64,000 bases of DNA from SXTU01 sp964496695 (GTDB lineage Bacteria; Verrucomicrobiota; Verrucomicrobiia; Limisphaerales; SXTU01). The stretch's first letter is position 1. Each line of letters opens with the position of its first letter. This document shows positions 18,637 to 27,027 of this stretch, piece after piece. Both the position numbers and the translations under genes were made by a program. The DNA is taken from positions 57,717-121,716 of the forward strand of contig CAZCBE010000006.1 of NCBI GenBank assembly GCA_964496695.1, read 5' to 3'. The notes below the pieces were generated by a model. That model was not told the DNA's origin and made no database searches. It saw nothing but the letters and a program-made list of their open reading frames with translations.

Positions 18637-19257
18637 ATGGACTGCTCCCGCGCCCGCACCAAGGATCCCGGCGAATGGCTGGAGACGTGCCCGGACTTTT
18701 CGCAGCCGCTGGCGGAGCAGGTCGTCGAGTGGTTTCTTACCTGGGAGCCGGACCTGGCCGAGTCCATCAAATGGAACATGCTGTGTTTCACCGGGCGCAA
18801 GCTGGTGTGCGGTCTGAGCGCGTGCCAGAAGCATCTCGGCATCACGTTCTTCCGCGGCACGGAGCTGCCGGACCCGGCGAAGCTCTTCAGCCCTGGCGGC
18901 GAACGAAACACGAACATCCTCTCCCTCCGCATCACGACGTTCGACGGGTTGAACCGTGACGCGCTGCGAGACCTGCTGCACGCGGCCGTGGCGCTCGATG
19001 CCGATCCCACCATCCCGCCCGTGCCCAAGGTGAAGCGGAAGCCGTGGCCGATGCCCGCCTTCTTCAAGTCCGCGCTGGCGCAAAAGCAGAACCGAGCCGC
19101 TGCCGAGGGTTTCAAAAAGCTTTCGCCCACCTGCCAGCGCGAATACCTCGTCTGGGTCTCCACGGCGAAACAGCCGGAGACACGGGACCGCCGGCTGGCC
19201 GAGACGCTGGCGGCGCTGAAGGGCGGTCGGAAATGGGCGCAGCGGAAGCCGGGGTAG
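18637..19257 (+). CDS. DUF1801 plus YdeI/OmpD-associated domain protein
   Basis: 206 aa, cytoplasmic. The N-terminal DUF1801 (YdhG-like) segment contains ESIKWNMLCFTGRKLVCGL; the C-terminal part (AFFKSALAQKQNRAAAEGF, SPTCQREYLVWVSTAKQPE) is the YdeI-type helical domain. The two are often fused. Biochemical function is unknown. The ATG at 18637 lies 21 nt past the upstream stop, so co-transcription is likely. Confidence 0.8.
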   Translation: MDCSRARTKDPGEWLETCPDFSQPLAEQVVEWFLTWEPDLAESIKWNMLCFTGRKLVCGLSACQKHLGITFFRGTELPDPAKLFSPGGERNTNILSLRITTFDGLNRDALRDLLHAAVALDADPTIPPVPKVKRKPWPMPAFFKSALAQKQNRAAAEGFKKLSPTCQREYLVWVSTAKQPETRDRRLAETLAALKGGRKWAQRKPG

Positions 19258-19308
19258 CGCCGTCACTTTTGTCTGCATGGTCGTGGCGGCATGACCGTCG
19301 AATTCGCC

Positions 19309-22300
19309 ATGCCTGTCCGTTCGTGCCTTGCCTGCGTTTGCGCGCTGGCCGTTTGCATTGCCTTTCCCGGTGTAGCCGCGCCGCGTTCGGAGCCGCTCTT
19401 TCCCGCGCCCATCAACACCGTGGTGCCGCACATTTCCACCGACCCATCCGTGCGGCTGGACTACGACATCGTGTATGTCCGCGCGCCGCGCGCGGGGGAC
19501 ACGGTCCACAAGCGTTTCTACACGGACTTCTCGCAGCCGGTGACCATGGAACCGGGCGCGGACCTCATGCTGCTGCACCCGGACGGCCGCGAGGAGCTGC
19601 TGGTCGCGGGCGGCGATGGCTCCATCACCGACCCGGTGGTGTCGTTCGATGGCGAGTGGGTGTATTACTCGCACCTGCACAACTTGAAGAAGGCGAGCCA
19701 GTGGTCGCCCCAGCGGCAGGGCGCGGACATCTACAAGCTGCATGTGAAGTCGCGCCGGCTCGTGCGGCTGACGGACCAGACGTTCACGCCGAACACCGGC
19801 GCGGCGAAGTGGTCGGCGGACTTCCGCACGCCGGAGTCCGGCCGCACGCATTACGACTACGGCGTGTTTAACATGGGGCCGTGTCCGCTGCCCGGCGGTC
19901 GAATCGCCTTCACCAGCAATCGCGATGGGTTCCGGCCGTCGAAGGGTTATCCCGCCATCGCGCTGCAGCTCTTCGTCATGGATGACTCGGACGACGGCCC
20001 CGGCAAAAACATCGAGAAGATCGGCCACTTCAACATCGCCGGCGCGCTGCATCCGGTGGCGCTCATGGACGGGCGCATCATGTTCAGCACCTTGGAATCG
20101 CAGGGCATGCGCAGTGAAATCCTGTGGGGCCTGTGGGCCATCAACCCCGACGGCACGGACTGGGCGCCGTTGATGAGCGCGTTCGACCCCGGCGGCGCGC
20201 CGAACGGGTTTCACTTCCAGACGCAGCTCTCCGAGGGCGCGATCGTCGTCGAGGAATACTACAACCAGAACAACTCCGGCTTCGGTGCCTACATCAAGCT
20301 GCCGCTCCAGCCGCCGGCCGGCGCGCAGCAGTTCGGCCCCGCGCACATGGCGAGCAATGAGCCGTGGCGCTACGGACGCTTCTACAATTCCAAGCCGCAG
20401 TGGTATCGGATGCCCTTCATGCCCATCGGCTCGGTTTCACTGACGCCGTTCACGCACGGGCGCGAGGGCCCGGCGGACCCGTCCATCGTGGGGGACAAGA
20501 ACTCTCCAGCCGTGGGCAAGTTCACGCATCCGTCGGGCGCGCCGGACAACCACCTGCTCACCGTGTATTCGCCCGGCCCGGTGAACCATCAATACACGCA
20601 CCTGCCGCAGCTCGACGGCGGGATTTATCTGCTCAAGAACGGCGCGGTGGTCGAGGAGCCCGCGCAGTTGCGGCTCATCAAGAACGACACGAACTACAAC
20701 GAGAGCTGGCCGCGCGCGCTCGTGTCTTATCAGCGCGTCTATGGCCGCGCCGCGCCGGAGCGCCGTGCCCCGCTCGCGAATGACGGCTCGCTTACGAAGC
20801 AACTGCCGGAAGGCACGCCGTTCGGGCTGGTGGGGTCATCGAGCCTTTACAAGCGCGAGAGCTATCCGAACGGCCGCGTGCCCGAGGGCCAGGTCACCGC
20901 CACCTACGCGGGCGGCAACGATCCCTGGCGCGGGCTGGACGCCTTCACCAGCCACGGCAACGGCCCGGCGCTGAATCATCACAACCAGGGCGGCGACGTG
21001 GGCCTCTATGAAAACAGCGACATCCACGCGCTCCGCGTCCTCGTGATGGAGCCGACCACGGATCGCAATCGCGGGGCGAACTCCGGCCGGCGCTTCTACA
21101 ACCACGCGAGCGAGCGGCTGCGCATCCTCGGCGAGATTCCGGTGCGGAAGTTCGCCTCCGCCAACGCCAAGGACACCGTCAGCGGGCAGCCGAAAGACCC
21201 GGACGGGCACCCGGACACAAGCTTCCTCGCCAAGATTCCGGCCGACACCGCGTTCACCTTCCAGACCATTGACCGGCGCGGCATGGTGCTGAACACCTCG
21301 CAGACCTGGCACCAACTCCGCCCGGGCGAGGTCCGCAACAACTGCGGCGGCTGCCACGCGCACAGCCAGGCCCCGACGGACTTCAACCGCACGGCGGCGG
21401 CGCGCGCCGACTACCAGGTGTGGGACCTCGTCAACACCACGCCGCTGGTCACCACGAAGGCGCGTGACGAATCGAGGCAGAAGTGGGATGCGGAGCAGCA
21501 GGCCGGGCTGCGCTATGCGAAGAATTCCTCCTTATCCGGGAGCGTGCAAACAGTCGAGTATTGGCGCGACATCCGCCCGATTCTCGACCGCAGTTGCGCC
21601 GCGTGCCACACGAAGAACGCAGCCAAGCCGCCGGGCAATCTGGTGCTGGACGCCGATGACGAACGCATCCAGCGCGAAAACGCGGAGCGGTTCCCCGGCA
21701 CCTACTACCGGCTCGCGCTCGATGAGAAGGCGAAGTTCGGCCACAAGCCCATCGGCTACGATTCGTGGGGCACGCCCAACGCCTCGCGCTACATCCGCAA
21801 GCAGCAGTCGCGCCGCAGCCTGCTGGTCTGGAAAATCTTTGGCGAGCGGCTCGACGGCTTCAAGAATGACGACCACCCGTCCGAGCCGGAGCCGGGCGCG
21901 GGCTACTTCGCCTTGAAAGGCGAGCGCGTGCCGACGGACAAGCACCGGCACCGCTACGACCTCGACTATCTCGGCTCGCAGATGCCGCCTGCCGAAGCCG
22001 TCGCCGGAACTTACAAAGGGCCCGACGGCCAGACGATCAAAGTCGCGCCGCTCACGGACGAGGACCGGTTCACCTTGGTGCGCTGGATTGACCTGGGCTG
22101 CCCGATTGACCTTGATTACGACGCGCAAAATCCCGACGCGCGCGGCTACGGCTGGATGCTCGACGACAACTGTCCGGTGCTCACCCTCACGCAGCCGCAG
22201 GCTGGGGCGAACCCGTCGCTCTCGCGCATCCTCATCGGCGCGCACGACTATTACACGGGCCTCGATCCGAACGGCTTCACGGTGACGGCGGACTTCGCCG

Positions 22301-22503
22301 TGAACGGGGTTGCTGCCGGGGAGAACCTCGCGCCGAAGTTCTCGCGCCTGTCGCAAGGTGTGTGGGAGCTGAAGCTGGATGCGCCGGTGAAATCGCTGGC
22401 GAAGGCGCGGCTGCAGGTGTCGGTGAAGGACAAACAGGGCAATGTCACGCACATTGACCGGACCTTCTCCGTCGTGCCTGGCAAGGTGGCTGCACGGGAT
22501 TAG
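19309..22503 (+). CDS. HzsA-related PD40 protein with two haem-binding motifs
   Basis: 1064 aa from the ATG at 19309, which begins the signal peptide (CLACVCALAVCIAFPGVAA); ATG 19291 is an alternative. The N-terminal half has beta-propeller/PD40 features (DPVVSFDGEWVYYSHL, GRIAFTSNRDGFRPSK). Two c-type haem motifs follow: CGGCH (about 679-683) and CAACH (about 763-767). This layout resembles proteins annotated as hydrazine-synthase alpha-related (HzsA-like), widespread in Planctomycetes and Verrucomicrobia. No hydrazine chemistry is implied; a periplasmic redox or sugar-linked role is inference. Confidence 0.82.
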   Translation: MPVRSCLACVCALAVCIAFPGVAAPRSEPLFPAPINTVVPHISTDPSVRLDYDIVYVRAPRAGDTVHKRFYTDFSQPVTMEPGADLMLLHPDGREELLVAGGDGSITDPVVSFDGEWVYYSHLHNLKKASQWSPQRQGADIYKLHVKSRRLVRLTDQTFTPNTGAAKWSADFRTPESGRTHYDYGVFNMGPCPLPGGRIAFTSNRDGFRPSKGYPAIALQLFVMDDSDDGPGKNIEKIGHFNIAGALHPVALMDGRIMFSTLESQGMRSEILWGLWAINPDGTDWAPLMSAFDPGGAPNGFHFQTQLSEGAIVVEEYYNQNNSGFGAYIKLPLQPPAGAQQFGPAHMASNEPWRYGRFYNSKPQWYRMPFMPIGSVSLTPFTHGREGPADPSIVGDKNSPAVGKFTHPSGAPDNHLLTVYSPGPVNHQYTHLPQLDGGIYLLKNGAVVEEPAQLRLIKNDTNYNESWPRALVSYQRVYGRAAPERRAPLANDGSLTKQLPEGTPFGLVGSSSLYKRESYPNGRVPEGQVTATYAGGNDPWRGLDAFTSHGNGPALNHHNQGGDVGLYENSDIHALRVLVMEPTTDRNRGANSGRRFYNHASERLRILGEIPVRKFASANAKDTVSGQPKDPDGHPDTSFLAKIPADTAFTFQTIDRRGMVLNTSQTWHQLRPGEVRNNCGGCHAHSQAPTDFNRTAAARADYQVWDLVNTTPLVTTKARDESRQKWDAEQQAGLRYAKNSSLSGSVQTVEYWRDIRPILDRSCAACHTKNAAKPPGNLVLDADDERIQRENAERFPGTYYRLALDEKAKFGHKPIGYDSWGTPNASRYIRKQQSRRSLLVWKIFGERLDGFKNDDHPSEPEPGAGYFALKGERVPTDKHRHRYDLDYLGSQMPPAEAVAGTYKGPDGQTIKVAPLTDEDRFTLVRWIDLGCPIDLDYDAQNPDARGYGWMLDDNCPVLTLTQPQAGANPSLSRILIGAHDYYTGLDPNGFTVTADFAVNGVAAGENLAPKFSRLSQGVWELKLDAPVKSLAKARLQVSVKDKQGNVTHIDRTFSVVPGKVAARD

Positions 22504-22802
22504 CCGGTCGGGGGTGGATACTGGACATTGCCTGGGCTGGGCGCTTGCGCGTTGAAGCGGTCCGTGATTTGCACGCCGCCCCCTCACCCTGGCCCTCTCC
22601 CCCGATGGGGGAGAGGGGATTCGGTTTCGGGGATTCGAGAGTGATGCGCCGCAAGCGGCGCGCAAAGTCCTGGGTGGATTGCTGAAGCCGTTTCGCCCTG
22701 CTGTGGCCTATGGACAGCGGCGGCAAGCCGCCGGCAGGGGTTCAAGATCTCCCCGACGCCAGCCCTCGCCCCGGTCGTGGGCCGGGTGTCTAAAGCGCGC
22801 GA
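22504..22802. other. Gap with a dispersed CTCTCCC hairpin
   Basis: No gene. 22578-22617 is a copy of the CCTCACCCTGGCCCTCTCCC hairpin family that recurs at least nine times in the window. GATGCGCCGCAAGCGGCGCG near 22642 forms another small palindrome. Confidence 0.6.
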
Positions 22803-23261
22803 TCAGCGGGAGATGTCCGCCTGGCCGAGCACCTTGAACTGGTGTTTGCGCAGGGCGTCCTCGGCCACTTCCCGGTCTTCGAGATTCAGCGCGAGGGAGG
22901 TCTTGTCCTGGGAGCGCACCATGAAGGAGTAGATGTAGTGGATGTTGATCTCGGCCTGGAGCAGCGCGGCGAGCACGTCCTTCAACTGCGTCTCGGAGGC
23001 GATTTCCACCACGAGCAGGTCGCTTTCGCTGAAAGGAAAGCCGTGCTCGTTCAGCAATTCGCGCGCGGCCTCGGGGTCGTCCACCACGAGGCGGATGATG
23101 GAGCTGTCCGTGGTGTCGAGCACGGTGAGGGCGAGGATGTGGACGTTGCGCGAGACCAGCTGCGTGGTGAGGGTGTGGAGCCGGCCGAGCCGGTTGGGCG
23201 TGAAGACCGAGAACTGTTTCACCGGGCCGCCGGGCCGCTGGCGCATCGTGGTGACGCTCAT
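22803..23261 (-). CDS. ACT-domain protein
   Basis: 152 aa. Two ACT-like halves: about 10-75 (FSVFTPNRLGRLHTLTTQLV, ILALTVLDTTDSSIIRLVV) and about 78-145 (VVEIASETQLKDVLAALLQ, NIHYIYSFMV). ACT domains bind amino acids and regulate; stand-alone double-ACT proteins resemble acetolactate-synthase regulatory subunits. The ligand is unknown. The start at 23261 (MSVTTMRQ) is preferred to a farther upstream codon at 23297. It is divergent from the GntR gene. Confidence 0.82.
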   Translation of the reverse strand: MSVTTMRQRPGGPVKQFSVFTPNRLGRLHTLTTQLVSRNVHILALTVLDTTDSSIIRLVVDDPEAARELLNEHGFPFSESDLLVVEIASETQLKDVLAALLQAEINIHYIYSFMVRSQDKTSLALNLEDREVAEDALRKHQFKVLGQADISR

Positions 23262-23316
23262 GGATGCCAGTGTCCGCCGTTCCCGCCCGGCGCGCAAGGG
23301 GGTTCAAAAATCACCG

Positions 23317-23357
23317 TTGACATCTCGGCCGACTGTCCTAGTGTCATGGGACACTAG
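23317..23357 (+). promoter_or_regulatory. Promoter with GntR operator
   Basis: TTGACA (23317-23322), 16-nt spacer, TAGTGT (23339-23344) as -10. Overlapping the -10 is a perfect palindrome CTAGTGTC-atgg-GACACTAG (23338-23357). It sits just ahead of the GntR gene, so autorepression of the transporter operon is the natural reading. Confidence 0.8.
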
Positions 23358-23371
23358 ACGTTGCCGCCACG

Positions 23372-23785
23372 ATGCTCCTCGAAGTCAATTTCAAGTCCGG
23401 GCTCCCGGTTTACCTGCAGATCGTCGAGCAGGTGAAGGCGGCGGCGGCCTCGGGCGCGCTGCGGCCCGGCGATCCGCTGCCGGGCATCCGGTCGCTGGCG
23501 GAGGAGCTGCGCGTGAACCGGAACACGGTGGCGAAAGCCTACACGGAACTGGAGAACGAGGGCGTGATCGAGACGGCGGCGGGCAAGGGCTGCTTCGTGA
23601 AGGATGGCGCCTCCCCGCTCAAGAAGGACGCGCGGAACAAGGCGCTGGGCGAGCTGATTGATGCGGCCATCGTGCAGGCGCATCACTACCAGGTGGGCGA
23701 AGAGGAGCTGCTCAAGCTGGTGCAGCAGCGGCTGGAGGCCTTCGCGGAACGGAAGGAAGCCAATGAACACTCGACGGAAAGCTGA
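23372..23785 (+). CDS. GntR-family (YtrA subfamily) transcriptional regulator
   Basis: 137 aa. The winged helix-turn-helix occupies about 10-78 (PVYLQIVEQVKAAAASGAL, LPGIRSLAEELRVNRNTVA, YTELENEGVIET). The short helical C-terminus is typical of YtrA-type GntR proteins, which lack a large ligand domain and repress the ABC transporter genes next to them. It heads the operon with the ATPase at 23855, the permease at 25070 and a small membrane protein at 26625. A palindromic operator overlaps its promoter. Confidence 0.92.
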   Translation: MLLEVNFKSGLPVYLQIVEQVKAAAASGALRPGDPLPGIRSLAEELRVNRNTVAKAYTELENEGVIETAAGKGCFVKDGASPLKKDARNKALGELIDAAIVQAHHYQVGEEELLKLVQQRLEAFAERKEANEHSTES

Positions 23786-23810
23786 ACCGCGCATGAAGAC
23801 CGAGAAGCTC

Positions 23811-23836
23811 CCAAAGATTCGGGAAAGACAAAGATT
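23811..23836. repeat. CCCAAAGATTYGGGAAAGAC dispersed word
   Basis: One of at least five copies of this 27-28 nt word (others near 10020, 10320, 53522 and inverted at 53723). CCCAAA and TTYGGG can pair. Here it sits between the GntR stop and the Shine-Dalgarno of the ABC ATPase. Confidence 0.7.
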
Positions 23837-23843
23837 GGCAAAG

Positions 23844-23849
23844 AAAGGA
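23844..23849 (+). promoter_or_regulatory. Ribosome binding site of the ABC ATPase
   Basis: AAAGGA five bases before the ATG at 23855. One of the few good Shine-Dalgarno matches in the window, and it fixes the start. Confidence 0.7.
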
Positions 23850-23854
23850 ACGCC

Positions 23855-24745
23855 ATGAACTCCGCTGAACCTGCCATGGCCATCACCGGACTCGTCCGCC
23901 GCTACGGCAAGCACGACGCCGTCAACGGGCTGGACCTCACCGTGCGGCCGGGCCGCTGCTACGGGCTCTTCGGCCGCAACGGCGCGGGCAAGACCACCAC
24001 GATCAAGTGCCTGCTCAACCTGCTGCGGCCCGATGCCGGCTCGGTGCGCGTCTTCGGCCTCGACGCGGAGCGCGACGAGGTGGCCGTGAAGTCCCGCCTT
24101 GCCTACGTGCCCGATCAGGTCGCGTTCCACCCGTGGATGACGGTGCACGAGACGCTCGACTACCTCGCCTCCTTCCGCACGCATTGGAACCGCAAGACCG
24201 AGCGGGAGCTGCTCGGGCAGTTCCGTCTCGACGCTTCGCAAAAGACCGGCGCGCTCTCCAAGGGCCAGCGCACGCAACTCGCGCTCGTGGCCGCCATCAG
24301 CGCGGAGCCGGAGCTGCTGGTCCTCGACGAGCCGACCAGCGGGCTGGACCCCATCGTGCGCCGCGAGTTCATCCAGACGGTCATCGGCGCGTATCAGGAG
24401 GCGGACCCGGAGCACCGCACGGTGTTCGTTTCGACGCATCTCATCAGCGAGTTCGAGGGGTTGATTGATGAGTTCACCATCGTGGATGCAGGCCGCGCCG
24501 TGCTGACGCTGGAGGCGGACGCCGCGCGGTCACACTACCAGCGCATCCGGGCACGCTTCGGTGGAATTCCGCCGGAGCTCAGGTTCCCCGGGGTGCTCCG
24601 CACGCGGGTGACGGGGCGGGAAGTGGAGTTGATCGCGCATGGGGAGTCCGCTGCGATTCTGGAGCAACTGCGCGTGCTGAAGCCGGAGGAACTGGTGAGC
24701 GAAGGGCTGACGCTGGAGGAAATCTTCATGGTCACGCTGCAATGA
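23855..24745 (+). CDS. ABC transporter ATP-binding protein
   Basis: 296 aa. Walker A GRNGAGKTTT (40-49), a Q-loop region at AYVPDQVAFHPWMTV, signature LSKGQRTQL, Walker B LLVLDEPTSGLDP and the switch-His in FVSTHL. Overall it looks like the YtrB/EcsA-type exporters paired with GntR-YtrA regulators. The C-terminal 80 residues are a substrate- or partner-specific extension. It energises the permease encoded at 25070. The substrate is unknown. Confidence 0.94.
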   Translation: MNSAEPAMAITGLVRRYGKHDAVNGLDLTVRPGRCYGLFGRNGAGKTTTIKCLLNLLRPDAGSVRVFGLDAERDEVAVKSRLAYVPDQVAFHPWMTVHETLDYLASFRTHWNRKTERELLGQFRLDASQKTGALSKGQRTQLALVAAISAEPELLVLDEPTSGLDPIVRREFIQTVIGAYQEADPEHRTVFVSTHLISEFEGLIDEFTIVDAGRAVLTLEADAARSHYQRIRARFGGIPPELRFPGVLRTRVTGREVELIAHGESAAILEQLRVLKPEELVSEGLTLEEIFMVTLQ

Positions 24746-25069
24746 AAATAACTCGAACCATTGGCCGCAGATTCTTCTCCCTCTCCCCCATTGGGGGAGA
24801 GGGCCGGGGTGAGGGGGTGGGGCGGTCAGCAGACCGGGGCTCAATTGAAGTCAGACCGGGCTCGCTCGCTTGCCGTGAATCTGGACGCATTGCTACTTCG
24901 CACGACTGCCCCCTCACCCTATCCCGCTCCCCCGAGGGGGGTGAGGGGGGCGGACGGAGGGCCCAGTCCGGGTTAGAGTCCGACCGCCGCAGTGGGGGCT
25001 CGGCCGGCGCACTCCATATTGCGAGACTCCTCACGTCGTCTCCTACGAAGGATTGAACCCCCGACGCCG
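24746..25069. other. Repeat-filled gap inside the ABC operon
   Basis: Two CTCTCCC-type hairpins (24777-24818 and 24909-24950) and a GACTCCTCACGTCGTCTCC arm (25023-25046) occupy this 324-nt gap. The gap separates ATPase and permease, so it may attenuate or stabilise the downstream message. No ORF is credible. Confidence 0.6.
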
Positions 25070-26587
25070 ATGAACGCGAACACCCGAGTGCGACTGTGGA
25101 AGGAAGCCCGCGCGCTGCTGCCGATGTGGGCGGCGATGGCTGGCTTGATTGCCGTGCCATTCCTACTCCCACAGAAGCAGCCCATGGACTTTGCCATCCC
25201 GGCTTACTGGCTGGGTTGCGCTTTACTGGGGTCGGTCTGCATGGGGCAAGAATTCCAGCACCGCACGATGGGCCTGCTGCTTTCCCAGCCCGTTTCGCGG
25301 CGACGACTTTGGTGGGAGAAGATGGTCAGTTTGGGCGCGGCGATGTTTGGCCTGTTCGTGTGGATGGAATTGCTCTGGGGAACAGAAGTGGGTCAGGTTC
25401 CCGGCTTTGTTGGTTCTGGCGAGGAGCTTCTCAAACTAATATATCTCTTGGTCCTCCCTTGGCTGATTGGTTTCTGCACGGGACCGGCGCTGACGCTGCT
25501 GGCTCGCAGCATCATCGGAGGGGTGGCGATGACGTTCCTTTGCCCTTGGTTCCTAACCATGTTTGTCCTCGCGGCCATTCCAGAGATTTGGATTTCCCAT
25601 AGCGGCATGAATGTTCGGCTCAACTCCTGCCTCATTTCGCTTGGCATCTACTGTGGGGCGCTTTTCCTGTTCGGTTGCCAGCGCTTCGGGCGGTTGGAAG
25701 ACATCCAAGGGCGCGGGGCGGAACTCACCCTTCCGGCAGCGCTGGCGAAGCCGTTTGCCGAGTTCACCGGACGGTTCACGTTGGGGCGCGGCAGCGCGTT
25801 GGGTCAGCTCGTCCGCAAGGAAGTGCGGCTCCACCTGCCGGCATTCGTGGTGGCCGGAATGCTGGTCGCGCTCTGGCTGCTGCTGCTCGCCGCCGTGGTC
25901 GCCCGCCCGACGGTGTCCAAGGACTTCCTGCTGCTGCCCGCAGTGCTGCTGGGCTTGGGCATCCCCGTCATCGCGGGCATCGTCTCCACGGCGGAGGAGC
26001 GCAGCCTGGGCCTGCTCGACTGGCATTTGACACTGCCCGTCTCCGCTCGCCGGCAATGGTTCATCAAAGTCCTCGTCGCCCTCGCCGTGAACGTGGTGCT
26101 GGGCCTCTTGCTGCCGGGCGTGCTGGGTCAAATATCGAGTGTGTTGCTGGAGGGCAAGAGCATGGAGCTTGGGCTTCGCAACGGTGAGCCGCACTTCCTC
26201 ATCGCCAACGGCGTCATCTTCTGCGCCGCGCTCTGCGCCTCGACTGCCGCTGCGAACTCCATGCGCGCCCTCATCGGCACCATCGTCCTGTTCCTCGCTG
26301 GGGCGATGGTGTTGAACTTTGCGGACTCCATCCCCCGTTGGTTTCCGGTGACACGGACTACTTACGGCCCCGACTGGAATGAACGGCCGGGCGGAGCCGC
26401 CAGCCTGTTTTATTGGATTCACCATCACCGCTGGGTCCTCGGCTGGAGTTGCCTTGCGGTGTGGCTCTACTTCCTTGGTTTGGCGGGCTACCGCCGCTCG
26501 CTGGAATCGCTCTGGCTGCCCGTGCGCCGCATGGCCGTGTTTTTCGCCGTCGTGTGCGTCTTCGTCTTCGCGGCGATTGTCTGGTGA
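25070..26587 (+). CDS. ABC transporter permease, two-part membrane protein
   Basis: 505 aa. About twelve hydrophobic segments in two halves of similar style: the first opens LLPMWAAMAGLIAVPFLLP, the second LHLPAFVVAGMLVALWLLLL (about 260). Both halves carry the cytoplasmic loop EFQHRTMGLLLSQPVSRRRL / EERSLGLLDWHLTLPVSARRQ, so it looks like an internal duplication or fusion of two ABC2-type permease subunits. The ATG at 25070 is chosen because the open frame above it only translates repeats. Partner of the ATPase at 23855. Confidence 0.88.
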   Translation: MNANTRVRLWKEARALLPMWAAMAGLIAVPFLLPQKQPMDFAIPAYWLGCALLGSVCMGQEFQHRTMGLLLSQPVSRRRLWWEKMVSLGAAMFGLFVWMELLWGTEVGQVPGFVGSGEELLKLIYLLVLPWLIGFCTGPALTLLARSIIGGVAMTFLCPWFLTMFVLAAIPEIWISHSGMNVRLNSCLISLGIYCGALFLFGCQRFGRLEDIQGRGAELTLPAALAKPFAEFTGRFTLGRGSALGQLVRKEVRLHLPAFVVAGMLVALWLLLLAAVVARPTVSKDFLLLPAVLLGLGIPVIAGIVSTAEERSLGLLDWHLTLPVSARRQWFIKVLVALAVNVVLGLLLPGVLGQISSVLLEGKSMELGLRNGEPHFLIANGVIFCAALCASTAAANSMRALIGTIVLFLAGAMVLNFADSIPRWFPVTRTTYGPDWNERPGGAASLFYWIHHHRWVLGWSCLAVWLYFLGLAGYRRSLESLWLPVRRMAVFFAVVCVFVFAAIVW

Positions 26588-26611
26588 ATCAGTTGCAAAC
26601 CAATCCCAAAC

Positions 26612-26618
26612 GAAAGGA
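26612..26618 (+). promoter_or_regulatory. Ribosome binding site of the small membrane protein
   Basis: GAAAGGA six bases before the ATG at 26625, supporting that this short frame is translated. Confidence 0.65.
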
Positions 26619-26624
26619 ACACCT

Positions 26625-26813
26625 ATGAAACGAAACCTCAAGATCATCGTTGGAGTGGTGGCGGTGCTGGTCGGGCTGGGCTTGATCATGCCGGCGGTGG
26701 CGCAGTTGCGGACGCAGGGCGCGCTGCCGGCGGTGAGCGTCGCGTTGCTGTTGCTCGGGGTGTTCCTGTCGCTGGGCGGCGGGTGGGGAGTGTTCGCGGC
26801 GGCGCGGCGGTAG
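26625..26813 (+). CDS. Small two-helix membrane protein
   Basis: 62 aa. Two hydrophobic helices, about 7-27 (IIVGVVAVLVGLGLIMPAVA) and 37-57 (VSVALLLLGVFLSLGGGWG), with a short loop between and a basic end. It has a clear Shine-Dalgarno and lies 37 nt after the permease, so it is probably the last gene of the GntR-ABC operon and may be a transporter accessory. I do not recognise a named family. Confidence 0.7.
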   Translation: MKRNLKIIVGVVAVLVGLGLIMPAVAQLRTQGALPAVSVALLLLGVFLSLGGGWGVFAAARR

Positions 26814-26825
26814 CGCGGGCGCTGT

Positions 26826-26987
26826 TGCCGGCGGGGACGCCGGCGATACGGCAAGCCGGAGGCTTGCGCTACACGCGTAGCGCCGGCCTCCGGCCGGCCG
26901 TGCCGCAAGCAGTCACGTAGCTCGACATTCCAATGTCGAGAACACCCGTCCGACCTGCGCCTCCAAACTCGACATTGGAATGTCGAG
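26826..26987. repeat. REP pair followed by CTCGACATT palindromes
   Basis: 26826-26912 holds RAYT-type palindromes in inverted order. 26921-26940 (CTCGACATTCCAATGTCGAG) and 26968-26987 are exact reverse complements of each other and each is nearly self-complementary. They lie between convergent genes. Confidence 0.75.
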
Positions 26988-27027
26988 CTGCCTCAACTGC
27001 GGGAAACTTGCCGAAAGACTGGCCCGC

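Noticed and set aside
17590..20346. 918-aa minus-strand open frame across three plus-strand genes
   Set aside because: Shadow of the EEP, DUF1801 and HzsA-related genes; no motif, biased composition.
19309..22503. Functional hydrazine synthase
   Set aside because: Only a relative of one subunit; no beta/gamma subunits or other anammox genes are present.
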